Below, one piece after another: positions 32,924 through 44,658 of a stretch of DNA of 64,000 nucleotides. The position numbers were made by a program, and so were the translations under genes. The notes under the pieces are model-generated. The model was given only the letters and a program-made list of their open reading frames with translations, searched no databases and was not told the DNA's origin. This DNA is from Dipteronia dyeriana (taxonomy: Eukaryota; Streptophyta; Magnoliopsida; Sapindales; Sapindaceae), in the NCBI GenBank assembly GCA_032871835.1, contig CM065302.1:5827094-5891093 (forward strand), written 5' to 3'. The stretch's first letter is position 1. The number at the start of each line of letters is the position of its first letter.

Positions 32924-33978
32924 ATGAGTCGAAAAAAACTACGTGAATCACTCAAAATTAAGGAAGATGATCGATTTCCATCTCGAGTTAATGGATAATG
33001 TAATTGGGAGAGTATTAGACTTATTAAAGCAATTATTTCACATAAACAACTCGATATGTATAGAGTGACATGTTTTGGTTATTTTTTGGATGTGAGTGAT
33101 GTAGTATTGTCCGGACAGTTTTGTCACCATGTCTTGCTTCAGGAGTGTCATGTTAGGGATGTCGATGACACGGCATCGACTTTGTGGTTCTATGTTGGAA
33201 ACGAGGTGTTAAGGTTTAGCACGGTGGAGTTTTGTTTGGTTAATGGGCTTACCTTTGGAGATTCATGTGAATCATCATCGTACATCACTAAACACATGGA
33301 TAAAAGGATCCTCCGATCCTACTTTCGAGATGGTAAAGTTCATGTAAAAATATTTGCTAATTGGTTTAGGAATCTTGGTCCTGATAATAATGTTAGTGGT
33401 GATGATATGGTGAAGTTGGCTTTAGTATTTTTTTTGGAGATGACTTTGGTTGGCAAGAACGATAGGAATGCCATTATGTATTGGGCACTACAGTTAATGA
33501 ATGACTTAGATGCATTTAATAGTTTTACATGGGGAACATTCATATACGGTAGGATATTTGACTCTCTGTGTACTTATGTTGTTGGTCCTGATGACAAGTA
33601 CAATAAGTATCTTGAGTCTCCAGCAAAGCGGAAAGCTAAGAAATACAACGTTTATGGGTTTGTCCCAACTTTCCAGTTGATGTGTGATATTTGGTGATTT
33701 TATTTAATGACATCATGCATGTGGTCGTGGATTAACTTACTCATTTATTTCATTTTCAGGTATGGCCAATTGAAGCAATACCCAAATGGGCTATGCTTGG
33801 ATATGCGTCAAGGGTAAATAATGTCACTCATAGAATTTTGAATTGGAAATGCACAGGGATTCCCAGTTATGTAGAGTTATATGACAACATTTTCAAGTAT
33901 AGAAATGTAAGTCTGCTTTAGTGTTGTTTACGTTTAAATAACTTTATTTATGTTTGATTATAATTCTCATATACATAT

Positions 33979-34009
<31 letters not shown>

Positions 34010-36043
34010 GCTCACCATCTTCAAATATCTAGTTCCCTCCAATGAAGAAATTAGGAAACCCTATTGGGCTGGTATTGATCAAAGCCAATTTTCAATTGAT
34101 CAAATGATTGTATCACCAGAGAAGTTTGATTGTGGTGTTGATGATGATGTTCAAGAGGATATTGACAATGTTGGGATGCTGAAAAAAAATATTATGGTTG
34201 TAAGGATGATATACAACATTCAGATGTTGGTTGTGATATGAAAAAAGAAGTTAATCCTACATCATTTAAAAAATACCAAGGAGAAAGTAAGAAAGGATGG
34301 AAGAGATTGAAAGAGATGGAAATACGATCGAAGAAGATGCAAACACAACAAGATGAATATTGGCAAAAAGTATGTGACGAGATGACTTCTATGAAGAACA
34401 AGATGTATACATGATTTCTTCGCTTATCTGAGCTTAAATGTAAGTCAAAGAATGAAAAGATAAATTGTGATTAAACAATTTGTCTTAATTATTATTACTA
34501 GTATTTAACAATTTGTATGAAATTGAATGCAGACATGTCATAATGTGGATACTGATGTAATCAACTTGAGCCAAGATAACAACAAACAATATGAGCCATC
34601 TACATTTCACCATGTTCTTTTGTCTCCTGAAATGAGCAAAGGTAATTCCAAACCAATCGATGATGTGAAACAACTATCAAGGCCACCCAAGATTACCATC
34701 AAAGTAACTAGAGATCGAAAGCGGTCAGCCTATACCGTTAGCCAGTACATTGATCCTACAGCTAAGCGGCCTAGAAAACCTAAAATGCCAGAATTCGGAA
34801 GAGATAGCATGTTTAGATGAGGATTTTTTAGGTTCAATGAACTCATGGATCAACGACAACAATAAGAACACTAGTTATGTGCTATTATGCTACTATGAAC
34901 TCATGGATCAATGCTAGGAAAATCATTTAAATATCATGTTTTTGTTGTTGAAACTTCACAGTATGCACACAAGTGTATTCGAAGCAAATCCTCACTGGTT
35001 TAAAATACTGCTATCGAAAACTGGATGGTTAGATGGAGATGCAGGTTATATACTTCAATTCATGTTTTATATCGTAAGCATCAACCATTTCGGTTACACG
35101 CCTTTTTTTTACAACATATGGAGACATATTGTCGTCTCATACGGCTGCGTGCATTTTTCTTTCCTCAGTTATACAACCACAATATTGTGCTACTAGATTA
35201 CACATTCATGGTAATTGTATCTACTTATATCATAATTTATATGAAATATAATCACTAATTCTAACCATAATTTATGGGTGTTACAGACTAAAATTCAAGG
35301 TAGGTGGTCACTACTTGTGCAAAATAAAACACAGTTCAAGCATGAAACCTACAAATGGGATAATGAAATGACAGATTATATGATTGGCAAGAAACTTGTT
35401 GAAGCGTGGGAAAATTGGCAAAATTCAATCTTGTAAGTTATTTTAACTGTTAGCCGAATCTAATATTACGCTATTACGATGTTGTAATTTAGATAATGCT
35501 GATTTGATGCTATGTTCAGATTTTGTTTCCAGCAAATGTGAACGGAAATCATTGGGTTGCAATTGTTGTCGACTTGAAAGAGCGGGTTATTACAGTCTAT
35601 GATTCATTACCGGAAATCAATAGTGTATTGGAGATTACAAAGTGGACATCTTGCCTTAGAAAGATGTTGCCTTCTTTGTTAGTGCACACAATGTCGGATA
35701 TCTATGAAAATGCTTTGCCATTTGCTGTACAAAGATCCGAGAAAGACATTCCAAATCAAGGGAATAGGTATACCACCAACTTTTGTCATCTTGTACTATA
35801 TTAAATAGTTTGATTGTCACTTACATTGGATATATTTATTTGTTTTGGATAAAATAGGTCAGATTATGGAATATTTGCTCTCAAATTCTTAGAGTACTTG
35901 TGGGCCGGGAGACCGTTTGACTTTGAAGCAAAAGACGGACCAGGCCTTAGAGTTAAAATTACAACTAATTTTTTTTTAAATTCTAAACAAGTACCATGTA
36001 ATAACATAGTTGAAGGTTGCTTAGTTGAAAAGGATTGTAATTA
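32924..36043 (+). pseudogene. Captured ULP-like gene: DUF1985 plus C48 SUMO-protease-like domain, inactivated
   Basis: The start chosen is ATG 32924 (MSRKKLRESLKIKEDD). A TAA interrupts it at about 32996. DUF1985 runs 33056-33697 (VEFCLVNGLTFGD, LALVFFLEMTLVGK, FNSFTWGTFIYGRIFDSL). The next exon (33761-33906, VWPIEAIPKWAMLGYASRV) fits a CAG join whose donor reads TTGATG, not GTGATG. Then come LTIFKYLVPSNEEIRKPYWA, a frame slip at an A8 run near 34185, a basic linker (34530-34818) and the peptidase: GNHWVAIVVDLKERVITVYD, then IPNQGNR spliced to SDYGIFALKFLEYLWAGRPF. His, Asp and Gln are present, but the catalytic Cys (DCG) is Tyr (DYG). Confidence 0.85.
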
Positions 36044-36449
36044 ACAGATTGTTTGTTTAATTAATGAGGATTCTGTTTGTATTCGTCGTGGCAATAATTG
36101 TGTGTCAAATGAAATGTTGGGAGTTGAGAAGTGTTGTGGATATTGAGAGTGTCTTGTTTGCAGGTAAGGAAAATGTAATGGCCTTGTTGAAAGTACAAAC
36201 AAGACTCTGTCAAACTTATACCAACTACACCAACTCACTGCACCAAATAAGAACATTAATACCATGGCCACTAAAGAATTTGACCACCAAATATTATATC
36301 AACTCATTGTAGCCTTTGCTTGTTCAAGAAAAAAATATAACATTAAACATTAAACATGGTCTGGTAAATACAAATTATGAAAATGTAACAAAATAAAAAT
36401 AAAAATAAAAACTAAGTAACATTAAACATTGTGTGATCCGTTTGCCTCA

Positions 36450-38882
36450 CCAACACCACTCATACTTGTTAATGGTCTAGACGATCTCGAGTATGTGTAT
36501 GAATGGCTATTATGACCATTATGATGACAAGTTGTACATCTTGATTGACTTACTCCCTCACCAAATGACAGAGTACGGTTCTTTTTAGGTCTTCCAGGAA
36601 GGTGTCAGTCGATGGGTGGGAGAACAACTATTGATGCAATATCTTCTGGAACCAACTATTCTGGAGGGGGGGTGTCCAACTGGATGAATTTCCCTACTGT
36701 ATGTTGCAACAAGAAATGCTCTAGAGTAATAAGGTGAAGAATAATATGCATATGAAAATCATTGGACCCTAATGCAAGCCAATGCTTGTTCACATGAAAT
36801 TTCTTCCATGTTAAATTCTCTACAAGTACATGTTTTTTATATCAAATCAACAGTTCCATCCAAATCTCCATCCTTAACAAGGAATGAGAAATATGTGATT
36901 GGGTAGACTGTTAGATAATGTGCCTTTTCGTCCTTGACACCTATGTTTACATCTGCCTTGGTTGTCAATGCCGACTTAAGTTTACCTGTAGATGTCCTAC
37001 GATCATAGAACCAACGCTGGAGGATCCCTCTAATGTAGTCAATAACTCTGGTAATAGGCAATTCCTGACAAGCTTTAATTGCATTATTCATGGCCTCTGC
37101 AATGTTGGATGACATTAGGTTATACCTTTTCCTTAGACTGTATGCTCATGCCCACTATTCAAATCCGACATCCGTGATATACATAGTTGCTTCAAAATTA
37201 ATATTTTATAATTGCTCCATACATCGTGTGAATTGATTTACCAGATAAACTTTAACTGCCTTTCTGAAGGTGTCTTTTAGTACCTTATTCTTCCTATAGC
37301 GTCTAAGCATGTTCCATTCTAGATGTACCGCATATGCACCGTGGAATGAATTTGGGAACAATAATGTTTTTCATATCAGAAACAATAACCAAATCATCGA
37401 CTTCACCAACGGCACGATGCAACGTAGTTAGAAATCATTCCCAAGCTTCATTTATCTCTAAATCACCAACACCACATGCTAGAGGAAATATTTGGTCATT
37501 TACATCCATACACACGGCCACAAATAAGACCCCTGTATGAGGGCCTTTCAAAAATGTTGAGTCAATAGCAATTACAGGTCTAATCAAAGGCAGAAACCGT
37601 TTATGCAGGCTTTGAGGCAAAAAAAACATATACATGAACCTGTTAGCCGAATCTATGTAGAGGTCTGTAATAGTTTCGGGATTAGTTTGCTCCAACATGT
37701 ACAAATATGATGGCAAAATTCGGTATGACTCAACCGGTGTTCCTTAAACCTTATATAAGGCAATATGTTTGGCTCGGTATCCTTTGTGGTAGTTACATGA
37801 GATGCCAAACTCTTTATGTATGTCTTTTATAATTTCCTTTGGCTTGTATAAACGATGACCATAAAATTTCTCCTTTATGTGTTTCACTATAACCCATGTG
37901 CTTGTTGCCTCTGAAGCGAAAACCGTGCTTCATTAGAGCATGAGTGCTCATGGTCAAATCTTCTAATCTGGAAATAATATGAACCGGCAACTTTAACTGC
38001 ACGCAATCGCCAATTACATTCCTCAACGATGCATCGAACTTGATAACGTGTTGTGTCTGACTTCATCACCCTAATCTGGAACTGGTTAGCAAGGGCATAC
38101 CTACCTAATTGTGATTGCAATTGCTGCTTACTTTCAAACAATTCACCTACTGCAATACACATATCACTGAGTCTAGGTGCAACTTTGCCAAAATTAATAG
38201 AATATGATGCACATGGAGGTGGAACGAGACTCTAGACATGGGTAAATTGATCGTCAGCCAATTAGGAACTTGATCAGGAATAGGGTCAAACGGTGGTTCT
38301 AATACGTATAAACATTTTCATTTTATGTGGTATCATGGAAAACAAAATGACTATGAGAGGAATTACCGTTGTTGGCAATTTCTGTAAGACCCTGTCGAAT
38401 ATCAACAAAATGGACATTTGTGTTAGTCATATCCGCGGTGTGCTGGGAATCATATTGATTTGCATGGTATAGGCAGTGAGGTGACTATAGATGAAAATTC
38501 TGCTTCAATTCTGGTGGTCATCATCGATTTGCTCAACACTTATGCAAACTAGAGGGTCAACATTCTCTCGGTGCAACAACAATGCAACATCATCATCATC
38601 AATAATCTCAATAGGCAAACTAGGACGAATGTTTTATGCAACCATCGTAAGAGTAACCCGATAATGATTTCTATCAATCCCGATCACGCGGTACACCTTA
38701 TCTAATAGTTGATCAAAATTTGCTTCCCTTGAAAAATCAAATGCCCATCCTCTTCGACCGTCGTACCAATATACACCGTGATCACTTTTCCATTCCCCCC
38801 TCCCAAATTCAAAACCAATTGGACATTTGTCATCTTCAATCTTGGAAACATCAATTAAAATAAACTTGACTACATCAAACAT
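36450..38882 (-). pseudogene. MURA-type MULE transposase, broken
   Basis: On the minus strand, from the right: an N-terminal region (LLDKVYRVIGIDRNHYRVTL, 38634-38882), then the MuDR DNA-binding domain (GELFESKQQLQSQLGRYALA, RYQVRCIVEECNWRLRAVKV, 37887-38162). The DDE core follows with RPVIAIDSTFLKGPHTGVLF, PLACGVGDLEINEAWEWF and VSDMKN, so both Asp residues are seen. After a frame change come MSSNIAEAMNNAIKACQELP and RGILQRWFYDRR. The SWIM region is poor, and a zinc knuckle (GRPKKNRTLSFGE, CTTCHHNGHNSHSY) lies near 36540-36600. Several shifts and stops make it inactive. Confidence 0.85.
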
Positions 38883-38953
38883 AAAGAGTGTGAATTATTA
38901 TTTAAATATATTTTTTTCTTCTTCACGGGGCAACCCAAAGCCCTAAAATTGTT

Positions 38954-39034
38954 CTTCGGGTCAGGTGTGACCCGAAGACCAATATCAAGGATTCGGGTTG
39001 CCCCCTACCCGATCGGGTCACACCTGACCCGAAG
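38954..39034. repeat. Perfect 22-bp palindrome arms in the MULE subterminal region
   Basis: The left arm (38954-38975) begins CTTCGGGTCAGGTGTGACC, and the right arm (39013-39034) is its exact reverse complement across a 37-bp loop. The left arm is itself a 9-bp-stem hairpin (CTTCGGGTC...GACCCGAAG). It is GC-rich in an AT-rich setting. Confidence 0.85.
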
Positions 39035-39323
39035 ACCAAATGAAGGCTTCGGGTAGGGGGGCAACAATGTTTAGTTTACTTCTTTTCTTTTCTTTTTTAT
39101 CTTGGTTGGTTAAAAGTAATAATGATAATAAATATGGTGGTTATAATTTAAGTTGGGGTATTTTTGGAAGTTTAGGGCATTTTTGTAAGTTTTTACCTAC
39201 ATGAGGTATGTTTACAATATAGGCCCTCAAATTGGGCATTTGTACTAAAATCCTTTGAAAAAATTCATTTCATTGTTTTTGTTTTTTATTTTATCAAAAC
39301 ATGACAGATTTTTGATGTTTTTT

Positions 39324-40055
39324 TAGGGGTGTGCAAAAAAACCGTCAAACCGAACCAACCCGCATAACCCAACCCAAGCTTTATGGGTTGGTTCGATTTC
39401 ACATATAAAAAAATTATTAATTGGTTTGTTATTTACCAAACCAATCAAAGATCGGTTTGGTTTGGGTTGCTAAAAATGAAATTCATACAACCCAAATCAA
39501 CCCAAATCAACCCATATATTTAATAAAATCGAATCCATATTTCCTAGGGTTTTGTAACTTTTATTTATACTTATTTGTTTCTCATATAAATAAGTTTTTT
39601 TTCTTCTCATTCATTATCATCAACAATTTGGTATTGTACTACTTATCTTTCTTTTACATTTTATATTTTTTTAATAAATAAAATACAGTTACTCATCCCT
39701 TCCATTACATTTTAGAATATAAGTTTTATTATGTTTTATTTTTTATTTTTTTGTTATGGTACATTTTATTCTTAATTTGTTAATTATATAATATTTTTAA
39801 TTTTTAAAATAATAAAATAACACCTACTTAATATTTTTATATTTAAATAATTTTTTTATAATAATACAAAAAATAATTTTAAGGTTCAAACCTAAATCGT
39901 CAAATTAGCCCGATTTTTTTTCGTTTGGTTTGAATCAGTTTGAAAAATCACATTGGTTTGGTTTTGGTTGAAATATAGTCAAACCGATACATATCAGTTT
40001 GGTTTGATATTGAGCTTCAACCCAAACCAAACCAAACCGAAATTGCACATCCCTA
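39324..40055. mobile_element. hAT-type MITE
   Basis: The termini are TAGGGGTGTGCAAAAAAACC and, reversed, TAGGGATGTGCAATTTCGG. Subterminal DNA on both sides is rich in AACCC/GGTTTGG motifs. The 8-bp flanks TGTTTTTT and ATTTTTTT match at 6 of 8. There is no transposase. Confidence 0.75.
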
Positions 40056-40249
40056 ATTTTTTTAATCCAAGAAACGAAAAAACACTTCTAAAAAACGACG
40101 CCGTACAACACCTTATATTTGAAATATTAAAAATATAATTTTAAAGTTTTATATGGTATATTTTCATTGAACTGTCCCATATAATTTTTTTTTTCAAAGA
40201 TATTCTAGCACTTGGTTAGGTGTCTTTTCCGAGAAAATGAGTGCTATAT

Positions 40250-40940
40250 ACACTCTTTCACCCCACTCTCTCATCTCATTTTGACAATTGTTCTAACTTT
40301 TCAGAAATAAATTTTAGATCTATCATTAATGAATTATTTTTCCATGTTAATTAAAATTCAAACCATCCACATCTTCCTAAATTGTCCTTTTTTACATCAA
40401 ATTGTCATTTCCAATTATATGAGCAAAATTCTTCAAAGATAAAATGGGTTGAATAATATTTATTAAATTTATTTTATTTTATTTTAAAATGAAAATTAAT
40501 TATATATTATCAGCAATATTAAAGTTATTAAAATACAATAAATTTTGAGATCTTACGTTTTTTAATATATTTAAGTTTTGATATTATTAATGAAATTTTA
40601 ATTTTTTTAACTACATTTTTCAAATCACGTAAAATTAATTGCTTTAAAAAAATATGGTAAACATATGCTAATATAGATAAAAACGATAATTTTTCAAGTA
40701 TAAATTGTATTTGTTATGATATTTAAGAAAATAAAAAAGAGGTATATAAAGTAATATAATTATTAATATTTAAGAAAATGACTGACAATTTGGTGTAAAA
40801 AGGGTCATTTGGGAATATATTACGGTTTGAAATGTCAATAACATATAAAAACAATTAATTGATAATGGTTCTAAAATTTATTTCAAAAAAATAAATAATT
40901 GACAAATGTCAAAATGAAAGAGTGAGTTGAGAGAGTGATT
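40250..40940. mobile_element. MITE-like inverted-repeat element
   Basis: The left arm (ACACTCTTTCACCCCACTCT, CTCATCTCATTTTGACAATT) pairs with the right arm, reversed (TCACTCTCTCAACTCACTCT, TTCATTTTGACATTTG). A second pairing block is AAATTGTCCTTTTTTACATC with its counterpart at 40785-40810. Inner DNA is AT-rich and non-coding. The right edge runs into a short tandem duplication (GAGAGTGATTYTA at 40932 and 40988). Confidence 0.6.
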
Positions 40941-41226
40941 CTAATCAAAGAAACTAATAGCCTACACTGTAATTAATCTAATTTCAAGAGAGTGATTTTA
41001 GTCCTCCTCTTCGGAGAAACCAATAGACTTCACTGTAATTAGTCCAATTTCCATATTGACCATATAATTATTGCACCAAGGCCTGGTTTGTCAAAAAAGA
41101 AAAAGGAAAATACTTGTCGAAAGTACTTACTTCTATGGTTTGATTGGTTGAAAAAACCAACATCAACCATATGTATTTAATATTAAACACTTTAAATAAT
41201 TTTTTCAACCAATTAAAATCAAAGGT

Positions 41227-41515
41227 AAGTACCTTGTGTACTGACTGGTCAGTAACCAAGTATTGTCCTATTTGAGTACTGACCCCTCCAATAGGGTGTT
41301 GTCACGTGACCTTCTTTCTTTATTTTTTTATATTTATCTAATAAATTAGGTCATGTGACACCACCCTATTGATGGGGTCGGTACCTAAATATTATTATTT
41401 TTTCTTTGGACAATACTTGGGTACTGATCAATTTTATTAGATAAATATAAAAAATTAAAGAAAGAATATCACATGGCAACACCCTATTGGAGGGGTTAGT
41501 ACCCAAATATTTTTC
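41227..41515. mobile_element. Two adjoining MITEs of the TACTTGGGTACTGA family
   Basis: Copy one (about 41227-41400) contains CAATAGGGTGTTGTCACGTG and the inverted CATGTGACACCACCCTATTG. Copy two (about 41405-41515) has CAATACTTGGGTACTGATC and GTTAGTACCCAAATATT. The termini and central TTATTAGATAAATAT blocks are shared with 48104-48258. Confidence 0.7.
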
Positions 41516-41747
41516 AAATATATATATATATATACATCCCATATCCCGGACAACTAATTAATATTGGTTTGAAATCTAAAAGGAAGGCATGTGTAAAAAG
41601 GACTACAAGTCTACACAGAACGTGGGAGAAAGAAAATTTGAAGAAAAGCAAACAAAATCAAGAATTGTGATACAATGAAATTTGTTTCAAGTGAGAATGA
41701 TATGGTCTACATCAAATCTAGGAAGGAATCCAAAGAGTACATAGAAC

Positions 41748-42103
41748 TAGAGGTGTCCACGGTTCGGTTAAACCGTTCGAAACCGAACCGAAACCGTCAT
41801 CTCGAAACCGTAACCGAAACCGAAACCTTCGGTTACAAAACCGGTTGGAAACCGGTTCCCGACGGTTTGGTTACGGTTAGGATTTCTGAAAAACCGTCCA
41901 AAAACCGCTGGTTTCTATAAAAAAAAATTATGCAACAACGAATCAATTGCTGACACGTGGTAATATATATGAAAAAAACCGGACCAAACCGTAACCGAAC
42001 CGTAACCGAAACCGTTCCAAACCTCCTCATTCAGGTTACTGTTACGATTACGATTACGGTTCGGCCTTTCCACGGAACCGAAACCGAACCGTGGATACCA
42101 TTA
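41748..42103. mobile_element. hAT MITE with an exact 8-bp target duplication
   Basis: A 356-bp element starting TAGAGGTGTCCACGGTTCGG, with reversed right end TAATGGTATCCACGGTTCGG. CATAGAAC lies on both sides (41740-41747 and 42104-42111). The interior is dense in AACCG/CGGTT motifs, which may be transposase-binding sites. It is non-coding. Confidence 0.9.
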
Positions 42104-44658
42104 CATAGAACACAACTTTGCACTGTAGATTGAATCTATGAATGCATTGTTCATTTATAAAGATTACAATTAATATCGATGGTCAAGTAGGACGTAGGTT
42201 TCTTTGGTTTTGTTTATTGGTATGACAATTGTTAAACTTAAGTTTATTTAATTTGCATTTAGTTTTGGATATATTTTATTTTATTTTATATGATCTTTAA
42301 ACAATTTTTTGTAAGTGGATGTAAATTAATTAAAATTCAAGTTCATTTTTGTTTTTTGAAATATTCTGACCACTCGAAACTAAGACATTGTCAAATTGAA
42401 TAAGCGGTGATAATTTAATCACATTCAAATAAAGTAAAATAATTATAATTGACTTGGCCACCTTGGTAAGTGTTATATATAAGATTAATGTTAGAGCATA
42501 TCCAAAAACTCTTCAAATAAGATAATTGTTAAAGTCAAACGAGTCACATCAACATTTTTTGTTCCAACAGACTCTTCATATTAGATTCTTTAAATAAGAT
42601 GTTGCTTCTCTCTCTTCAATATTAAAGAATAATTTCTCCCTCTTTGATTATTATTATATTATTTTTTAGGGTAAATCGTATTTTAGTCCATATAGTTTGT
42701 TTTAATCTGCGTTTAGTCTATGATTTTTTAGAATTATAACTTTTAATCATTTTATGACAGAATCCGTTAAAATGACGAATTCTGACACGTTAGGTATGTT
42801 AAATGACGTAAATGCCCCTGATGTGTGTTGATCCCACTGAAAAGACTATTTTATACTTAGATTAAATTGTTGAAATTACAATTTTACGCTCTAAGATTTC
42901 CATTAAATAAAAAATATATTAAAAAGCTGAAAAATATATTTTTTAAAAGAAGATGGATATCCACCGTCCATCTTTAAGATGGACGGTGGAGATATTTTTA
43001 AATTTTTTTATTTAATTTTAAAACAGAAATTAAAAATAAAATAAAAAACAATTTAAAAACAGATTTAAAAAAAATATGTTTATCTAAAACAAAAAATACA
43101 AACCCAGAATCTTTACACAAAACACAAACTCAGAATTTATACACCAAAAACACAACCAAACCCAGAATTCAAACCCACGCCTCAATGCTCCCTTTTCTCT
43201 CTTATTCTTTTTCTTTCCCAAACCAGAATCATCCACCATCATCACCAAACCAAACCCAGATCGTCTCCCTCAATATCATATATCTTATCCACCATCTGCC
43301 ATCATCGCTCTTCCACCATCGACCATCCCCTTCACCACCAAATTAAATTCCACAAGCAAGAAAAATAAATCGAATCAAGAACAAAAAAAAACCACAAATC
43401 TCATTCATTAATCCATATTTTCTGTCAAAACCAAAAATAAAATTCTGGAAATATAAAAAATCTGGAAAAAAATTCTAGAAATACTGTGCTTAAACCCAAA
43501 CCATTTTTGAAACACCCACCAAACTCAAACTTCCACCAAGAATCTTCCAAGTTCATCAAGCAACCAAAAGAAAAAAAAAACAAAAACAGAAACTTAAATC
43601 AAACCCAATAACCAAAATCAAAATCAAAATCAAACCTCAAAATAACCTCAAACCAATCGAACCAAACCACCCATACCCAATCGACAGCAAAAGAAGAAGA
43701 AGAAGAAGAAGAGAGATTGATGATGAACAGATGAGAGAGAGATGATAGATCATGAGAGAGGAGAGAGAAACAAATGAGATATCAGAATTTTATTTCGTTT
43801 TTTAATTTTTAATTTTTATTATTTATTGATTTTGTTTTATATTTTTTTTATTGTTTTTTTTTAATTTTTTTTTAATTTTTAATATATTTATTTGTTTTTT
43901 AAAATTAATTTAAATTACTATTTTACCCTTTGATTATATAAGATTCTAAACATATGGTGTTATTATACCTTTTTACTCTCGTTGACCCTCGTTGACGTGA
44001 TAGAATCCTAACAAAATCGGACGTTAGGGACTTAAATACATATTGTCATAGAAAGGATGGGCTAAAAATTACAATTCCAACAAATTATGGACTAAACATA
44101 TATCAAGGGAAGCTATAGGGACTAAAAAACGATTTACCATATTATTATTTTTTATCACACCATCATTAATATTTGATATCTATATCCTTTTTTATTTTTA
44201 ATTAATTTCAATTAATATATAATAAATTTTAATTTATAAATTTATCATCATAAAAATTATACCGTTAGAAATGTCTCATCCAGATATTTAAAATGAAACT
44301 AATATTGAATATTTAATAATAACATATTAATAATTTGGAATGTCATTCAAGTGATTTTCTTATCTACTAAAAAATAATACAAGTTTCACATGTATGAAAC
44401 TAGTACATTTTAAAAGTTATTATTTCTAATTATAAAATAATAGAGGATAATTAGATTTGTTGGTAAGGTGGGGGAAATTTAAGTGTTTTCATTAAAATAA
44501 TATAAATATATTTTTAATTGAAGAGTTTATTGGATGAACTCTTCTTTTTTCAATCCTCAAATTATCACATAAATAAACAACTAGATATTTAAATAGTAAA
44601 AATCGAGGAGTATTTCGGTGATGCTATACTAAGTTTTCTCCGCTAGCCTTGAATTATT
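42104..44658. repeat. Dispersed non-coding repeat family, copy A (split by a MULE)
   Basis: Without the MULE at 42669-44138, this aligns with 58325-61100 and 48000-48648. Shared stretches include GTAGGTTTCTTTGGTTTTGT, GGTGATAATTTAATCACATT and TCCCTCTTTGATTATTATTA, all quoted from this copy. It begins next to the hAT MITE and continues after the LTR element at 47569. It has no coding capacity. Confidence 0.75.
42669..44138. mobile_element. Non-autonomous MULE (MULE-c)
   Basis: The left end reads GGGTAAATCGTATTTTAGTC and the right end, reversed, GGTAAATCGTTTTTTAGTCC. Both continue through TATAG, GTTTAGTC.AT and AATT.TAA.TTTTA. The interior is CA-rich then GA-rich, with no transposase. The flanks repeat an AT-rich block of about 13 bp (ATATTATTTTTTA). 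The uninterrupted target is visible at about 48340-48370. Confidence 0.8.

Larger units (their letters stand above)
32156..39253. mobile_element. 7.1-kb MULE of the Kaonashi type (ULP-carrying)
   Basis: The termini are inverted over about 100 bp: GGATTTTAGTAAAAATGCCC on the left and, reversed, GGATTTTAGTACAAATGCCC on the right, continuing with CCTATATTG and AAAAATGCCC blocks. Flanks are TTAAAAAATT and TTGAAAAAATT, a plausible degenerate duplication. It carries a MURA-type transposase on the minus strand and a ULP-like gene (DUF1985 plus C48 peptidase) on the plus strand, tail to tail. That pairing defines the Kaonashi MULEs known from Arabidopsis and other plants. Both genes are broken. The subterminal region has a strong palindrome at 38954-39034. 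Confidence 0.85.

Noticed and set aside
33931..34011. ATAC/AT repeats within the ULP-like gene
   Set aside because: This is an intronic microsatellite between exons ending at 33906 and starting near 34012, not a separate element.
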